DNA of 64,000 nucleotides, taken from Myxococcus llanfairpwllgwyngyllgogerychwyrndrobwllllantysiliogogogochensis (GTDB taxonomy: Bacteria; Myxococcota; Myxococcia; Myxococcales; Myxococcaceae). Shown here piece by piece: positions 53,839-62,992 of the stretch. The stretch is from positions 1 to 64,000 of the forward strand of contig NZ_VIFM01000009.1 in assembly GCF_006636215.1 (NCBI RefSeq), read 5' to 3'. Both the position numbers and the translations under genes were made by a program. The first letter of the stretch is position 1. Each line of letters opens with the position of its first letter. Below the pieces are notes generated by a model. That model was not told the origin of the DNA. It ran no database searches and was given only the letters and a program-made list of their open reading frames with translations.

Positions 53839-56333
53839 GACAGCGGTGGGTGGTCGTCCTCTTCCTGGCGCTCATGGCGTCGGGCTGCCTGAAGCGGCAG
53901 GGGCCGCCGGTGCTGGCGCCCGAGGGCACCGTGGTGGCGGTGGCCTATATCCGGGACGACGCGCAGCGACGCGGCACCGTGGCGCAGGTCCCCGAAGGCG
54001 TCCGTCAGCGCGTTCTGGAGGCGCTGGCCAAACGCAACCTCCAGGTGCAGGAGGTGCCCTACGAGCGGTACGCCACCGACTTCGCGAAGGTGACGGATTC
54101 GCAGCGCCGCTTCGCGATGCTCAAGGCGCAGGCCCCGGAGGCTCCGCTGCTGCTGCTGGTGGAGACGCGGGTGTCGTTCTTCGGCCAGGTGGGTGGGCGC
54201 TTCTCCTGGGACGTGTATGTGAAGACGACGGCGAACCGCGCCACGTCCACGCTGGAGCCGACCAGTGATTTGCAGGACTACGGCGCCGCGCTCCAGTTCG
54301 ACCAGCAGCGCGAGGACGACGCGCAGAACGAGGTGTCCCGGCAGATTTCGGGACAGGCAGCCGCGCTGTTCGACTCGTTCCTCGCCTCTCCCATGCTCGT
54401 GCCGAACACGGAAGGGGGCCCTGGCGTGGTGCCCGGCCTGGACGCGCCAGCCGGCGAGGGAATCGAGCCGGGCAAGAGCACGCCGACGGAGCTGCCGCCT
54501 CCCGGGCCCGAGGCTCCTCCCGTGCCGCCTCCCTCTCCCGCGCCGTACAGGGGCCTGTGGACGCCGCCAGCCGGAGACGCCATCTACTTCGTGATGGTGG
54601 ACCGCTTCTCCAACGGGGACGCGGGCAATGACGGGACGGTGGATGCGAAGGACGCGCAGGCCTTTCACGGCGGAGACCTGCGGGGTGTCATCGACCGACT
54701 GGACGGGCTGAAGTCGCTCGGTGTCCGCACGGTGTGGCTTTCACCCGTCTTCCAGATGCGGACGGAGAAGTTCTACGGCTACGGCGCCTTCCACGGCTAC
54801 TGGGTGGAGGACTTCGGGCGGGTGGAGCCGCGCTTCGGTGACGAGGCCCTGCTGACGCGGCTGTCGGACGAGCTGCGCCGCCGGGATATGCGGCTGGTGC
54901 TGGACGTGGTGCTCAACCACGTGGGCCCGGAGACGCGGCTCACGCGCGAGAAGCCCGAGTGGTTCCACGGCCTGGGGCCCATCGACAACTGGAATGACTC
55001 GCGCGAGCTGGTGATGCGCGACGTGCACGGGCTGCCGGACCTGGCGGTGGAGCAGGAGGCGGTCTACGCGCACCTGCTGTCGAAGTCGCTGAAGTGGGTG
55101 GACGCGGTGAAGCCCGCGGGCTTCCGCCTGGACGCCGTCAAGCACCTGCCGATGGACTTCTGGGCCCGCTACAACGACGACCTGCGCGCGCACGCGGGCA
55201 ACGACTTCCTCCTCCTGGGCGAGCTGCTGGACGGCGACCCGGTGCTGCTCGCGCGGGTGATGAAGGAGGGCCGCTTCGGGACGATGTTCGACTTCCCGCT
55301 GGCCTTCGCGCTGGTGGATGTCTTCTGTCGGGGCCGCTCGCCGGCGCACCTGGGCGCGGTCCTCTTCAACGACCGGCTGAACCCGGCGCCCGGCTCCCTG
55401 GTGACGCTGCTGGACAACCACGATTTGCCCCGCGTCATGAGCGAGTGCGGCGGCGACGTGGAGAAGGTGAAGCGGGCGCTGGCGGTGCAGCTCACCGCGC
55501 GGGGGGTGCCGGCGCTGACGTACGGCATCGAGGAGGGGCTCACCGGCGCGAAGGAGCCGGAGAATCGGGGCGACATGCGCTTCACGCCGGACCACCCGCT
55601 GCGTGCGTGGATTGGTCGGCTGTTGGAAGCGCGGCGGGGCAGTGAGGCCCTCCAGCGTGGCGAGAGCTTGGTGCTCGCCGCCCGGGAGGACCTCTTCGCC
55701 TACGCCCGTGTGACTCCCGACGAAGCCGTGTTCATCGGCATCAACTCCGGGACGAAGCCCCGGGATGTGTTCCTGCCGGAGGCGCTGGGCGAGGCCGGCC
55801 AGGGCGTGGACCCGCTGACGGGCTCGCTGGGCATGCTGGGGCGGCTCGCCGAGTCCGCGTATTTCCACGTCACGAATCCGCCCGGTCAGGTGACGCTGCG
55901 TCGGCTGACGCCGCGCACTCCGGGTGGTTTCGCGGCGCTCGCCCAGAAGGCGCGGGCGTGGTCGCGCGGCGAAGGCGAGCGGCGCACCGTGGTGCTCGCG
56001 ACGGGCGATGCGTCCGTGCGAGTGGTGGGCGGCGGGCCGGAGCTGGGCGGGTGGAAGGCCGAGCGCTCGCTGCGCCCCGAGGCCGGCGCGGTGACACTGT
56101 CGCTGCCCGTGGGGGGCGTCTTCGAGTACAAGCTCGTCCGCGACGACGGCCCGGGGAAGTTCTCCTGGGAAGCGGGACCCAACCGTCTGCTCTACGTTCC
56201 CCAGTCGGATGAGTCCGACGTCGCGAGCCAGGAGCCCCTTCGCGTGGAAGTGGCCTGGGAGCAGCGCCCCGCTGCCGCGGCACCGTGGTCCCTCATCCGT
56301 CCCATCCTTCTCCGCTCCCGACCGGAGCTTTGA
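53829..56333 (+). CDS. Alpha-amylase lipoprotein with CBM20
   Basis: An 834-residue lipoprotein (lipobox MASGC). Residues about 20-215 are an extra N-domain of unknown fold, followed by a Pro-rich linker. The GH13 barrel begins near residue 255 (IYFVMVDRFSNGD) and has catalytic Asp435 (GFRLDAVKH), Glu465 (LLGELLDG) and Asp532 (LLDNHDLPR). The C-terminal 110 residues resemble a CBM20 starch-binding domain (GGGPELGGWKAE, VFEYKLVRDD). It should cut alpha-1,4 bonds of starch at the surface. It overlaps the porin-like gene by 10 bases and precedes hemE by 13. Confidence 0.9.
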   Translation: MVLRQRWVVVLFLALMASGCLKRQGPPVLAPEGTVVAVAYIRDDAQRRGTVAQVPEGVRQRVLEALAKRNLQVQEVPYERYATDFAKVTDSQRRFAMLKAQAPEAPLLLLVETRVSFFGQVGGRFSWDVYVKTTANRATSTLEPTSDLQDYGAALQFDQQREDDAQNEVSRQISGQAAALFDSFLASPMLVPNTEGGPGVVPGLDAPAGEGIEPGKSTPTELPPPGPEAPPVPPPSPAPYRGLWTPPAGDAIYFVMVDRFSNGDAGNDGTVDAKDAQAFHGGDLRGVIDRLDGLKSLGVRTVWLSPVFQMRTEKFYGYGAFHGYWVEDFGRVEPRFGDEALLTRLSDELRRRDMRLVLDVVLNHVGPETRLTREKPEWFHGLGPIDNWNDSRELVMRDVHGLPDLAVEQEAVYAHLLSKSLKWVDAVKPAGFRLDAVKHLPMDFWARYNDDLRAHAGNDFLLLGELLDGDPVLLARVMKEGRFGTMFDFPLAFALVDVFCRGRSPAHLGAVLFNDRLNPAPGSLVTLLDNHDLPRVMSECGGDVEKVKRALAVQLTARGVPALTYGIEEGLTGAKEPENRGDMRFTPDHPLRAWIGRLLEARRGSEALQRGESLVLAAREDLFAYARVTPDEAVFIGINSGTKPRDVFLPEALGEAGQGVDPLTGSLGMLGRLAESAYFHVTNPPGQVTLRRLTPRTPGGFAALAQKARAWSRGEGERRTVVLATGDASVRVVGGGPELGGWKAERSLRPEAGAVTLSLPVGGVFEYKLVRDDGPGKFSWEAGPNRLLYVPQSDESDVASQEPLRVEVAWEQRPAAAAPWSLIRPILLRSRPEL

Positions 56334-56346
56334 CCCAGAGCCTGAA

Positions 56347-57393
56347 GTGAACGACCGACTCCTCCGCGCCGCACGCCGCCAGCCCACCGACACCACGCCC
56401 GTGTGGCTCATGCGTCAGGCGGGCCGCTACCTGCCCGAGTACCGGGCCATCCGCGGCAACATCGCCTTCCTGGACCTGTGCAAGCACCCGGACCTGGCCG
56501 CCGAAGTGACGGTGCAGCCGGTGACACGGCTGGGCGTGGACGCGGCCATCATCTTCTCCGACATCCTGATTCCCGTGGAGGCGATGGGAATCACGCTGGA
56601 GCTGGGGGACAAGGGCCCGCACTTCCCGGAGCCCGTGCGCACCGCGGCGGACATCGACAAGCTGGGCGTGCCGGACCCGGTGGAGGGCACGGGCTTCGTG
56701 GCGGAGGCCATCCGCCGCACGCGCAAGGCGCTCAACGACTCCGTGCCCGTCATCGGCTTCGCGGGCGCGCCCTTCACGCTGGCCGCGTACATGGTGGAGG
56801 GCGGCGGCTCCAAGAGCTACATCCTTATCAAGCGGCTGATGTTCGAGCAGCCCGCGCTCGCGCACCGCCTGTTCGGCAAGCTCACCGACACGCTCATCCC
56901 CTACCTCAAGATGCAGGTGGAGGCGGGCGCGAGCATCGTCCAGATTTTCGACTCGTGGGGCGGTGAGCTGTCGCCGTGGGACTACGAGCGCTTCTGTCTG
57001 CCCTACCTGACGCGCATGGTGTCCGAGCTGAAGGCCACCGGCGTGCCCGTCATCGTCTTCGGCGTGGGCATGTCCACGCACCTGCCGCTGCTCCAGCGCA
57101 CGGGCGCGGACGTGGTGGGCCTGGACTGGACGCTGCCCATGGACGAAGGCCGGCGCGTGCTGGGGCCGGACATCGCCGTCCAGGGCAATCTGGACCCGCT
57201 GCACCTGTTCCTTCCGCGTGAGGAATTGGATGGGCGCGTCAAAGACATCCTCCTGCGCGCGGGCCCCGTGGGGCACATCTTCAACCTGGGCCACGGCATC
57301 CTCCCGCCCACGGACCCCGAGGCCGCGAAGTTCGCCGTGGAGGCCGTGCACCGCCACGGCTTCGCGCTTCGTCAGGGAACGCTGACGCCGTAA
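56347..57393 (+). CDS. hemE: Uroporphyrinogen decarboxylase
   Basis: A 348-residue cytoplasmic enzyme starting with GTG 56347, close to E. coli HemE length. The N-terminal TPVWLMRQAGRYLPEYR is the substrate-binding signature with Arg and Asp residues for the four acetates, and IIFSDILIPVEAMG, GFAGAPFTLAAYM and FDSWGGELSP are also conserved. It converts uroporphyrinogen III to coproporphyrinogen III in heme synthesis. It lies 13 bases after the amylase gene and could be read through from the starch promoter, an odd pairing. Confidence 0.96.
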   Translation: MNDRLLRAARRQPTDTTPVWLMRQAGRYLPEYRAIRGNIAFLDLCKHPDLAAEVTVQPVTRLGVDAAIIFSDILIPVEAMGITLELGDKGPHFPEPVRTAADIDKLGVPDPVEGTGFVAEAIRRTRKALNDSVPVIGFAGAPFTLAAYMVEGGGSKSYILIKRLMFEQPALAHRLFGKLTDTLIPYLKMQVEAGASIVQIFDSWGGELSPWDYERFCLPYLTRMVSELKATGVPVIVFGVGMSTHLPLLQRTGADVVGLDWTLPMDEGRRVLGPDIAVQGNLDPLHLFLPREELDGRVKDILLRAGPVGHIFNLGHGILPPTDPEAAKFAVEAVHRHGFALRQGTLTP

Positions 57394-57443
57394 AGCTTCA
57401 GGGCCGCTGCGCGCCGTCTGGGAATGCGCGCGGCCCGACGTAA

Positions 57444-57485
57444 CCTTTCACGCCACACGGAGTTCGACTCTTGTGGCGTGAAAGG
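57444..57485. terminator. 14-base perfect inverted repeat after hemE
   Basis: CCTTTCACGCCACA and TGTGGCGTGAAAGG separated by a 14-base loop, about 50 bases past hemE. There is no T-run. It may be a terminator, an operator for the following gene, or a repeat element. Confidence 0.5.
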
Positions 57486-57655
57486 TCTCTGCGCGAGGCA
57501 TTGAGCGGTGCGTCATCCCCGCAATGTCTTTGTTTGGTTTTGGGCACGAGCATTGCTCCCTCGCCGGCCGCAGCCCGCCATTCATTCACTCATCTCGATT
57601 CTGACCTCTTCGACCCGGACCGGTGCGGCTGAACCCGCGGCACCACGAGGAGCGT

Positions 57656-59170
57656 ATGCAACATCGTCACTCACACCCCCGAACCACCCTTGGCTCAGCC
57701 ATCACCTTGTTGGCCCTGATGGCCTTCACCTGGAGCGGCACCGCCCAGGCGCAGACCTTCACCCACGGCGTCGCGGACGGCTTCGTGCTGCCCACCGAGC
57801 CGGTGTCGCCCAGCACGGGCATGCTCAACTACATCGCGGCGAACTACACCTTCCCCGGCTCGCGTGCCTTCGACGACACGAGCATCGACCGGTGGTTCGC
57901 CACCACCTTCACCAACCTGCGTCGCAATGGCCCCATCTGTGGCGCCACCCTGCGCATGTCGGTGCGCAACCTGGGCAGCAATGACTCCATGGGTCTGCTG
58001 TTCATGGGCCCCGCGGGCACGCAGGTCGCCACCGGCTTTGGCGACTCCCTGACGAACCTGGGCATCGCCTTTGGCGCCACGGGCACCATCAACCTCAACC
58101 TGGCGGCGCTCCCCGGCGCGGTCAACCTCATCCCCACCCTCAACGCGCAGGGTTTCGTGGATGTCATCGTCCAGGACGACTCCGCGGTGGACTTCGTCTC
58201 GCTCACCATCACCCAGTGCCGCGTGGACGTGTACTCCAAGGACAACGGCAGCGACTTCGGCCTCACGCCGACGGTGGACCCCATCTGGATCAGCCCCGAC
58301 ATCCGCGTCTGCCAGACGGCCGGCTGCGTGGGCCACCAGAACCCGGAGTTCGGCCAGACGAACTTCGTCTACGTGACGCTGCGCAACAACGGTCCGCTCG
58401 TACCCCCGGGCAACCCGGCGAGTGGCACGCTGCTCGTCTATTACACCGGCTCCGGTGGCGCGGCCGTGTGGCCCACGGACTGGGCGCCCATTGGCACCAT
58501 CGCCGTCAGCATCCCCGCGGGCGCCACGCAGGAGTTCATGGTGCCCTGGACGGGCGTGCCGGCGCCGGGCCACTACTGCCTGCTGTCGCGGTGGGTGTCG
58601 ACGCAGGACCCGATGACGCTGGTGGAGGTTGCGGGCTCCAACACGCTCAACAACACGCGTTGGAACAACAACCTGGCGTGGAAGAACATCAACGTGGTGA
58701 ACCTGACGCCGTTCGCGCCCGCGAGCGAGTACGACTTCCGTCTGCGCAACCTGCTGCGTGACGCCCACGGCACGGCGGCCCTGGAGGTTCGCATTCCGGA
58801 CCGCACCGGCGGCCCGTCCTTCCTGGATCGCGGCCAGCTCTTCCTGACCCTGCCCGAGGAGCTGTGGGCGCGCTGGCAGCACCAGGGCACGGGCTTCGAG
58901 GTGGTGGGCGAGCGCCAGGTGCGCATCGTCAACCCGAACGGCGCGCGGCTGGAGGGCCTGATTCTGGACCCGAACGGCGCTCACCATGTCGGCGTGCGCT
59001 TCGTCGCGCAGGTGACTGATGCGGACCAGGGCAAGTTCGCGGTGGACCTGGTCCAGCACTCGGCCAGCGAGGAGAAGCCGGACAAGGTCGAAGAGGCGGG
59101 TGGCGTGCGCTTCGACATCACCGTGGGTCCGCAGTCGGACACCGGCGCGGGCACCAACGCGAAGAAGTAG
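57656..59170 (+). CDS. Exported protein with CARDB-like region
   Basis: A 504-residue exported protein. ATG 57656 has CGAGGAG upstream; the signal peptide ends TWSGTAQA. The first half has a DNSMGLLFMG-like sandwich of unknown family. Around residues 210-350 a CARDB-like adhesion domain is seen: FGQTNFVYVTLRNNGPLVPP, TIAVSIPAGATQEFMVPW and PGHYCLLSRWV. The C-terminal part has no clear match. CARDB domains often mediate cell-surface adhesion; a matrix or surface role is likely. Confidence 0.7.
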   Translation: MQHRHSHPRTTLGSAITLLALMAFTWSGTAQAQTFTHGVADGFVLPTEPVSPSTGMLNYIAANYTFPGSRAFDDTSIDRWFATTFTNLRRNGPICGATLRMSVRNLGSNDSMGLLFMGPAGTQVATGFGDSLTNLGIAFGATGTINLNLAALPGAVNLIPTLNAQGFVDVIVQDDSAVDFVSLTITQCRVDVYSKDNGSDFGLTPTVDPIWISPDIRVCQTAGCVGHQNPEFGQTNFVYVTLRNNGPLVPPGNPASGTLLVYYTGSGGAAVWPTDWAPIGTIAVSIPAGATQEFMVPWTGVPAPGHYCLLSRWVSTQDPMTLVEVAGSNTLNNTRWNNNLAWKNINVVNLTPFAPASEYDFRLRNLLRDAHGTAALEVRIPDRTGGPSFLDRGQLFLTLPEELWARWQHQGTGFEVVGERQVRIVNPNGARLEGLILDPNGAHHVGVRFVAQVTDADQGKFAVDLVQHSASEEKPDKVEEAGGVRFDITVGPQSDTGAGTNAKK

Positions 59171-59174
59171 GTGA

Positions 59175-59191
59175 ACGGGGCCCGGCCCCGT
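59175..59191 (+). terminator. Short hairpin after the CARDB-like gene
   Basis: ACGGGGC and GCCCCGT around a 3-base loop, four bases past the stop codon. No T-run; a weak candidate. Confidence 0.3.
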
Positions 59192-59285
59192 GAGTAGTCG
59201 GACGAGGGGGTGGAGGTGCCCGTCATGGGTCCTTCGCCCCCTCGCTCTATGGAGGGCCGGACGCGCCTCGCGACAAGTGCTCGCG

Positions 59286-59305
59286 GATTGACTCTTGAGT
59301 CAATC
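59286..59305 (+). promoter_or_regulatory. Palindrome upstream of the fad operon
   Basis: GATTGACTC and GAGTCAATC are perfect 9-base arms around TT. It is 71 bases before the fadI start codon and just upstream of a possible -35 element, a place fit for a fatty-acid-responsive TetR/GntR-type regulator. It is not a known FadR consensus. Confidence 0.55.
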
Positions 59306-59310
59306 GCGGG

Positions 59311-59339
59311 TTGACGCGGCGCATCACCGCCCGTTAGAT
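59311..59339 (+). promoter_or_regulatory. Possible fad promoter
   Basis: TTGACG (59311-59316), 17 bases, then TTAGAT (59334-59339). The -35 element matches 5 of 6 bases of the sigma-70 consensus but the -10 is weak. The location beside the palindrome supports it. Confidence 0.35.
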
Positions 59340-59375
59340 GGGCCTCACTCGTCGTCGCAGGAGGGTGAGGCACAC

Positions 59376-60677
59376 ATGGCAAGCGAGAAGCGTAACGGTC
59401 ACCGCAGGGTGGCCATCGTCCGCGGCCTGCGGACCCCATTCGTCAAGGCGGGCACTGTCTTCGCCGGGCTCACCGCGTTGGACCTGGGCCGCATGGTGGT
59501 CCAGGAGCTGGTGCAGCGCTCGGACCTGGACCCGAACGTCATCGACCAGCTGGTGTTCGGCACGGTGATTCCGTCGCTGACCGCGCCGTCCATCGCCCGC
59601 GAAGTCGTCATCGCCGCGGGCCTGCCGATGAAGATTGAAGCGGCGACGGTGACGAAGGCCTGCGCGACGTCCATCCAGGCGATGACGACGGCGGCCAACT
59701 CGATTGCGGTGGGCGAGGTGGACGTGGCCATCGCCGGCGGCACCGAGGCGATGTCGGACGCGCCCGTGTTCACCAGCCGGCCCCTGGCGCATGCGCTGGC
59801 GGCGGCCTCCAAGGGGCGCTCGCTGCCAGAGAAGCTCAGGCCCTTCCAGAAGCTCAAGGCGACAGATCTGGTGCCGGTGCCGCCCGCCATCGCCGAGTAC
59901 TCCACGGGCCTGTCCATGGGCGAGAGCGCGGAGAAGATGGCCAAGGAGAACGGCATCTCCCGCGACGAGCAGGACCGGATTGCATGGGCGTCGCACCGCA
60001 ACGCGGCGGCGGCCTGGAAGGACGGGCGCTTCGACAACGAGGTGATGCACGTCTCGGTGCCGCCCCAGTACGAGCAGACGGTGACTCGCGACAACATCAT
60101 CCGCGAGGACTCCACGCTGGAGGCACTGGGCAAGCTCAAGCCGGTGTTCGACCGCAAGTATGGCACCGTCACCGCGGGCAACGCGTCGCCGCTCACGGAT
60201 GGCGCCGCCGCGCTGCTGTTGATGAGCGAGGAGCGGGCGAGGGCGTTGGGGTACGAGCCGCTGGGCTACCTGCGCTCGCACGCGTACGCGGCCACGGACC
60301 CGGGAGACCAGCTGTTGCAGGGGCCGGTGTACGCGGTGCCCACGGCGCTCAAGCGCGCGGGCATGAAGCTTTCGGACATCGACCTGGTGGAGATGCACGA
60401 GGCCTTCGCCGCGCAGGTGGGCAGCAACCTCCAGGCGCTCGCGTCCAAGGCGTTCGCGAAGAAGGCGGGCTGGAGCGAGCCGGTGGGGGAGATTGACCGC
60501 GAGCGGCTCAACGTCACGGGCGGCTCCATCGCCATTGGCCATCCCTTCGGGGCCACGGGGGCGCGCATCGTCACGCAGGCCCTCAACGAGCTGAAGCGTC
60601 GGAACAAGAACACGGTGATGTGCACCGTCTGCGCCGCCGGCGGCCTGGGCGCCGTGGTGGTCCTGGAGCGTGCGTGA
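59376..60677 (+). CDS. fadI: 3-ketoacyl-CoA thiolase (FadI-type)
   Basis: A 433-residue thiolase, near the length of E. coli FadI. Active-site Cys96 (TKACATS), His341 (EMHEAFAAQ), His389 (AIGHPFGATGARI) and Cys419 (CTVCAAGGLG) are all present. It cleaves 3-ketoacyl-CoA to acetyl-CoA and a shortened acyl-CoA, as the beta subunit of a trifunctional complex. AGGAGGG precedes ATG 59376. Its TGA shares a base with the fadJ ATG (TGATG), implying translational coupling. Confidence 0.93.
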   Translation: MASEKRNGHRRVAIVRGLRTPFVKAGTVFAGLTALDLGRMVVQELVQRSDLDPNVIDQLVFGTVIPSLTAPSIAREVVIAAGLPMKIEAATVTKACATSIQAMTTAANSIAVGEVDVAIAGGTEAMSDAPVFTSRPLAHALAAASKGRSLPEKLRPFQKLKATDLVPVPPAIAEYSTGLSMGESAEKMAKENGISRDEQDRIAWASHRNAAAAWKDGRFDNEVMHVSVPPQYEQTVTRDNIIREDSTLEALGKLKPVFDRKYGTVTAGNASPLTDGAAALLLMSEERARALGYEPLGYLRSHAYAATDPGDQLLQGPVYAVPTALKRAGMKLSDIDLVEMHEAFAAQVGSNLQALASKAFAKKAGWSEPVGEIDRERLNVTGGSIAIGHPFGATGARIVTQALNELKRRNKNTVMCTVCAAGGLGAVVVLERA

Positions 60678-62908
60678 TGGCCATCAAGATTGAAGAGCTG
60701 GAGGCGAAGCAGGGCTTCTCCCTCACCGTGGAGGACGGCGTCGCCGTCGTCTCGTTCGATTTGCCGGACTCGGCCGTCAACACGCTGTCCCCCGAGGTGG
60801 GCGCGGCCTTCACGCTCCTGCTGGAGGAGGTGGAGCGCGAGGCCCAGGTGAAGGCGGTGGTCTTCATCTCCGGCAAGAAGGACAACTTCGTCGCCGGGGC
60901 GAAGATCGACTACCTGCAGACGCTCAAGACGGCGGAGGACGCCACCGCCATGAGCCAGCAGGGGCAGGTGGGCTTCGACCGGCTGGAGGCGTTCCCCAAG
61001 CCCGTTGTCGCGGCCATCCACGGCGCGTGTCTGGGCGGAGGCCTGGAGTGGGCGCTGGCGTGCCACTACCGCATCGCCACGGACAGCCCCAGGACGACGC
61101 TCGGCCTGCCGGAGGTGCAGCTCGGCTTGATTCCGGGTGCCGGCGGTACGCAGCGGCTGCCCGCGCTCATCGGTGTGCAGGCGGCGCTGGACCTCATCCT
61201 CACCGGGAAGAGCGTCAAGCCGTCCAAGGCGAAGAAGCTGGGCATCGTCGACGAGGTGGTGCCCACGCCCATCCTCCGCGCCATCGCGCTCCAGCGCGCC
61301 CGGGAGCTGGCCGCGGGCACGCTTACGCCCGAGCGCGCGCACGGCCAGGGCTTCAAGGCGGTGGGGCAGAAGAAGGGCGTCGCGGGCTTCTTCCAGGGAC
61401 TTGCGAACAAGGAGCTGTGGGCGGAGGTCGCCCTGGAGGACAACCCGCTGGGCCGCAAGGTCCTCTTCGACCAGGCGCGCAAGCAGCTGAGGAAGAAGAC
61501 GCGCGGCAAGTACCCGGCGCCGGAGAAGGCGTTGCAAGTCATTCGCGTGGGCCTGGAGTCCGGGCGCAAGGCGGGCCTGGAGGCGGAGGCGAAGGCGTTC
61601 GGCGAACTGGTGATGTCGGACGTGTCGAAGCGACTGGTGGAGGTCTTCTTCGCGACCACGGCGCTGAAGAAGGAGAACGGCACGGCGGACGCCAGCGTGA
61701 AGCCGCGCGAGGTGAAGAAGGTCGCGGTGCTGGGCGGCGGGCTGATGGGTGGAGGCATCGCCTACGTGGCCGGTGTGCTCCAGGGCGCGCAGGTGCGGGT
61801 GAAGGACAAGGACGACGCGGGGGCCAGCCGCGCGATGAAGCAGGTGCAGGGCATCCTGGACGAGCGGGTGAAGCGGCGCTCGCTCACCTGGCGCGAGGCT
61901 GCGGCGAAGCAGGCGCGGATTACGGCCGGCACCGACTACAGCGGCTTCAAGGCGGCGGACCTGGTCATCGAGGCGGTGTTCGAGGACCTGAAGCTCAAGC
62001 ACCGCATGCTCGCGGAGGTGGAGGCCGTCACCGGCCCCGACGCCATCTTCGCGTCCAACACCTCCAGCATCCCGATTACCGAGCTGGCCAAGGGCAGCCA
62101 GCGGCCCGCGCAGGTCATCGGCATGCATTACTTCAGCCCGGTCAACAAGATGCCGCTGCTGGAGATCATCACCCACGCGGGCACCGCGGACTGGGTGACG
62201 GCCACCTGCGTGGAGGTGGGGCGCAAGCAGGGCAAGACGGTCATCGTCGTGAACGACGGGCCGGGCTTCTACACCTCGCGCATCCTCGCGCCGTACATGA
62301 ACGAGGCCGCGCACCTGCTGGCCGAGGGCGCGGACATCGCCGCGCTGGACAAGGCGCTGGTGGAGTTCGGCTTCCCGGTGGGGCCGATGACGCTGTTGGA
62401 CGAGGTGGGCATCGACGTGGCCCACAAGGTGGGGCCCATCATGGAGGCGGCCTTCGGCAAGCGCATGTCGGCGCCGAAGTCGCTGGATGGCGTGGTGGCC
62501 GATGGCCGGCTGGGCCGCAAGAGCCAGAAGGGCTTCTACCTCTACGAGAACGGCAAGAAGAAGGAGGTGGACCCCACCGTCTACGCGCTCCTACCGCATG
62601 GCAAGGAGCGCAAGTCGTTCGATGCCTCGGAGATGGCGGAGCGACTGGTGTTCCAGATGGTGAACGAGGCCATCCGCTGCCTGGGCGAGGGAATCCTCCG
62701 CAGCGCGCGCGACGGCGACGTGGGCGCCATCTTCGGCCTGGGCTTCCCGCCGTTCCTCGGGGGCCCGTTCCACTTCGCCGACAGCATGGGGCCCGCGGAG
62801 TTGCTGCGGAAGCTGGAGCACTACCAGGACAAGCTCGGTGAGCGCTTCACGCCCGCGCCGCTCCTGGTGGAGATGGTGAAGGCAGGCAAGACGTTCTACC
62901 CGCGCTGA
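60677..62908 (+). CDS. fadJ: Multifunctional enoyl-CoA hydratase/3-hydroxyacyl-CoA dehydrogenase
   Basis: A 743-residue beta-oxidation alpha subunit. Residues about 1-200 are a crotonase: HGACLGGGLEWALACHYRIA and GLPEVQLGLIPGAGGTQRLP contain the two catalytic Glu. The dehydrogenase half begins with the NAD motif VAVLGGGLMGGGIAY, with ASNTSSIPIT and GMHYFSPVNKMPLLEI following, and a C-terminal 3HCDH domain. It hydrates enoyl-CoA and oxidises the 3-hydroxyacyl-CoA, passing product to the FadI-like thiolase it is coupled to. Confidence 0.95.
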   Translation: MAIKIEELEAKQGFSLTVEDGVAVVSFDLPDSAVNTLSPEVGAAFTLLLEEVEREAQVKAVVFISGKKDNFVAGAKIDYLQTLKTAEDATAMSQQGQVGFDRLEAFPKPVVAAIHGACLGGGLEWALACHYRIATDSPRTTLGLPEVQLGLIPGAGGTQRLPALIGVQAALDLILTGKSVKPSKAKKLGIVDEVVPTPILRAIALQRARELAAGTLTPERAHGQGFKAVGQKKGVAGFFQGLANKELWAEVALEDNPLGRKVLFDQARKQLRKKTRGKYPAPEKALQVIRVGLESGRKAGLEAEAKAFGELVMSDVSKRLVEVFFATTALKKENGTADASVKPREVKKVAVLGGGLMGGGIAYVAGVLQGAQVRVKDKDDAGASRAMKQVQGILDERVKRRSLTWREAAAKQARITAGTDYSGFKAADLVIEAVFEDLKLKHRMLAEVEAVTGPDAIFASNTSSIPITELAKGSQRPAQVIGMHYFSPVNKMPLLEIITHAGTADWVTATCVEVGRKQGKTVIVVNDGPGFYTSRILAPYMNEAAHLLAEGADIAALDKALVEFGFPVGPMTLLDEVGIDVAHKVGPIMEAAFGKRMSAPKSLDGVVADGRLGRKSQKGFYLYENGKKKEVDPTVYALLPHGKERKSFDASEMAERLVFQMVNEAIRCLGEGILRSARDGDVGAIFGLGFPPFLGGPFHFADSMGPAELLRKLEHYQDKLGERFTPAPLLVEMVKAGKTFYPR

Positions 62909-62918
62909 GCGCGAGGTG

Positions 62919-62951
62919 ACCGGGGTGGGGGGCGCGACTTCCCACCCCGGT
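62919..62951 (+). terminator. Hairpin after the fad operon
   Basis: ACCGGGGTGGG and CCCACCCCGGT form an 11-base stem around an 11-base loop, ten bases past the fadJ stop codon. Confidence 0.65.
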
Positions 62952-62992
62952 GCTTGACCGGGGCGGTGTTCTAGGAACAGCCTGCCGCCCGC

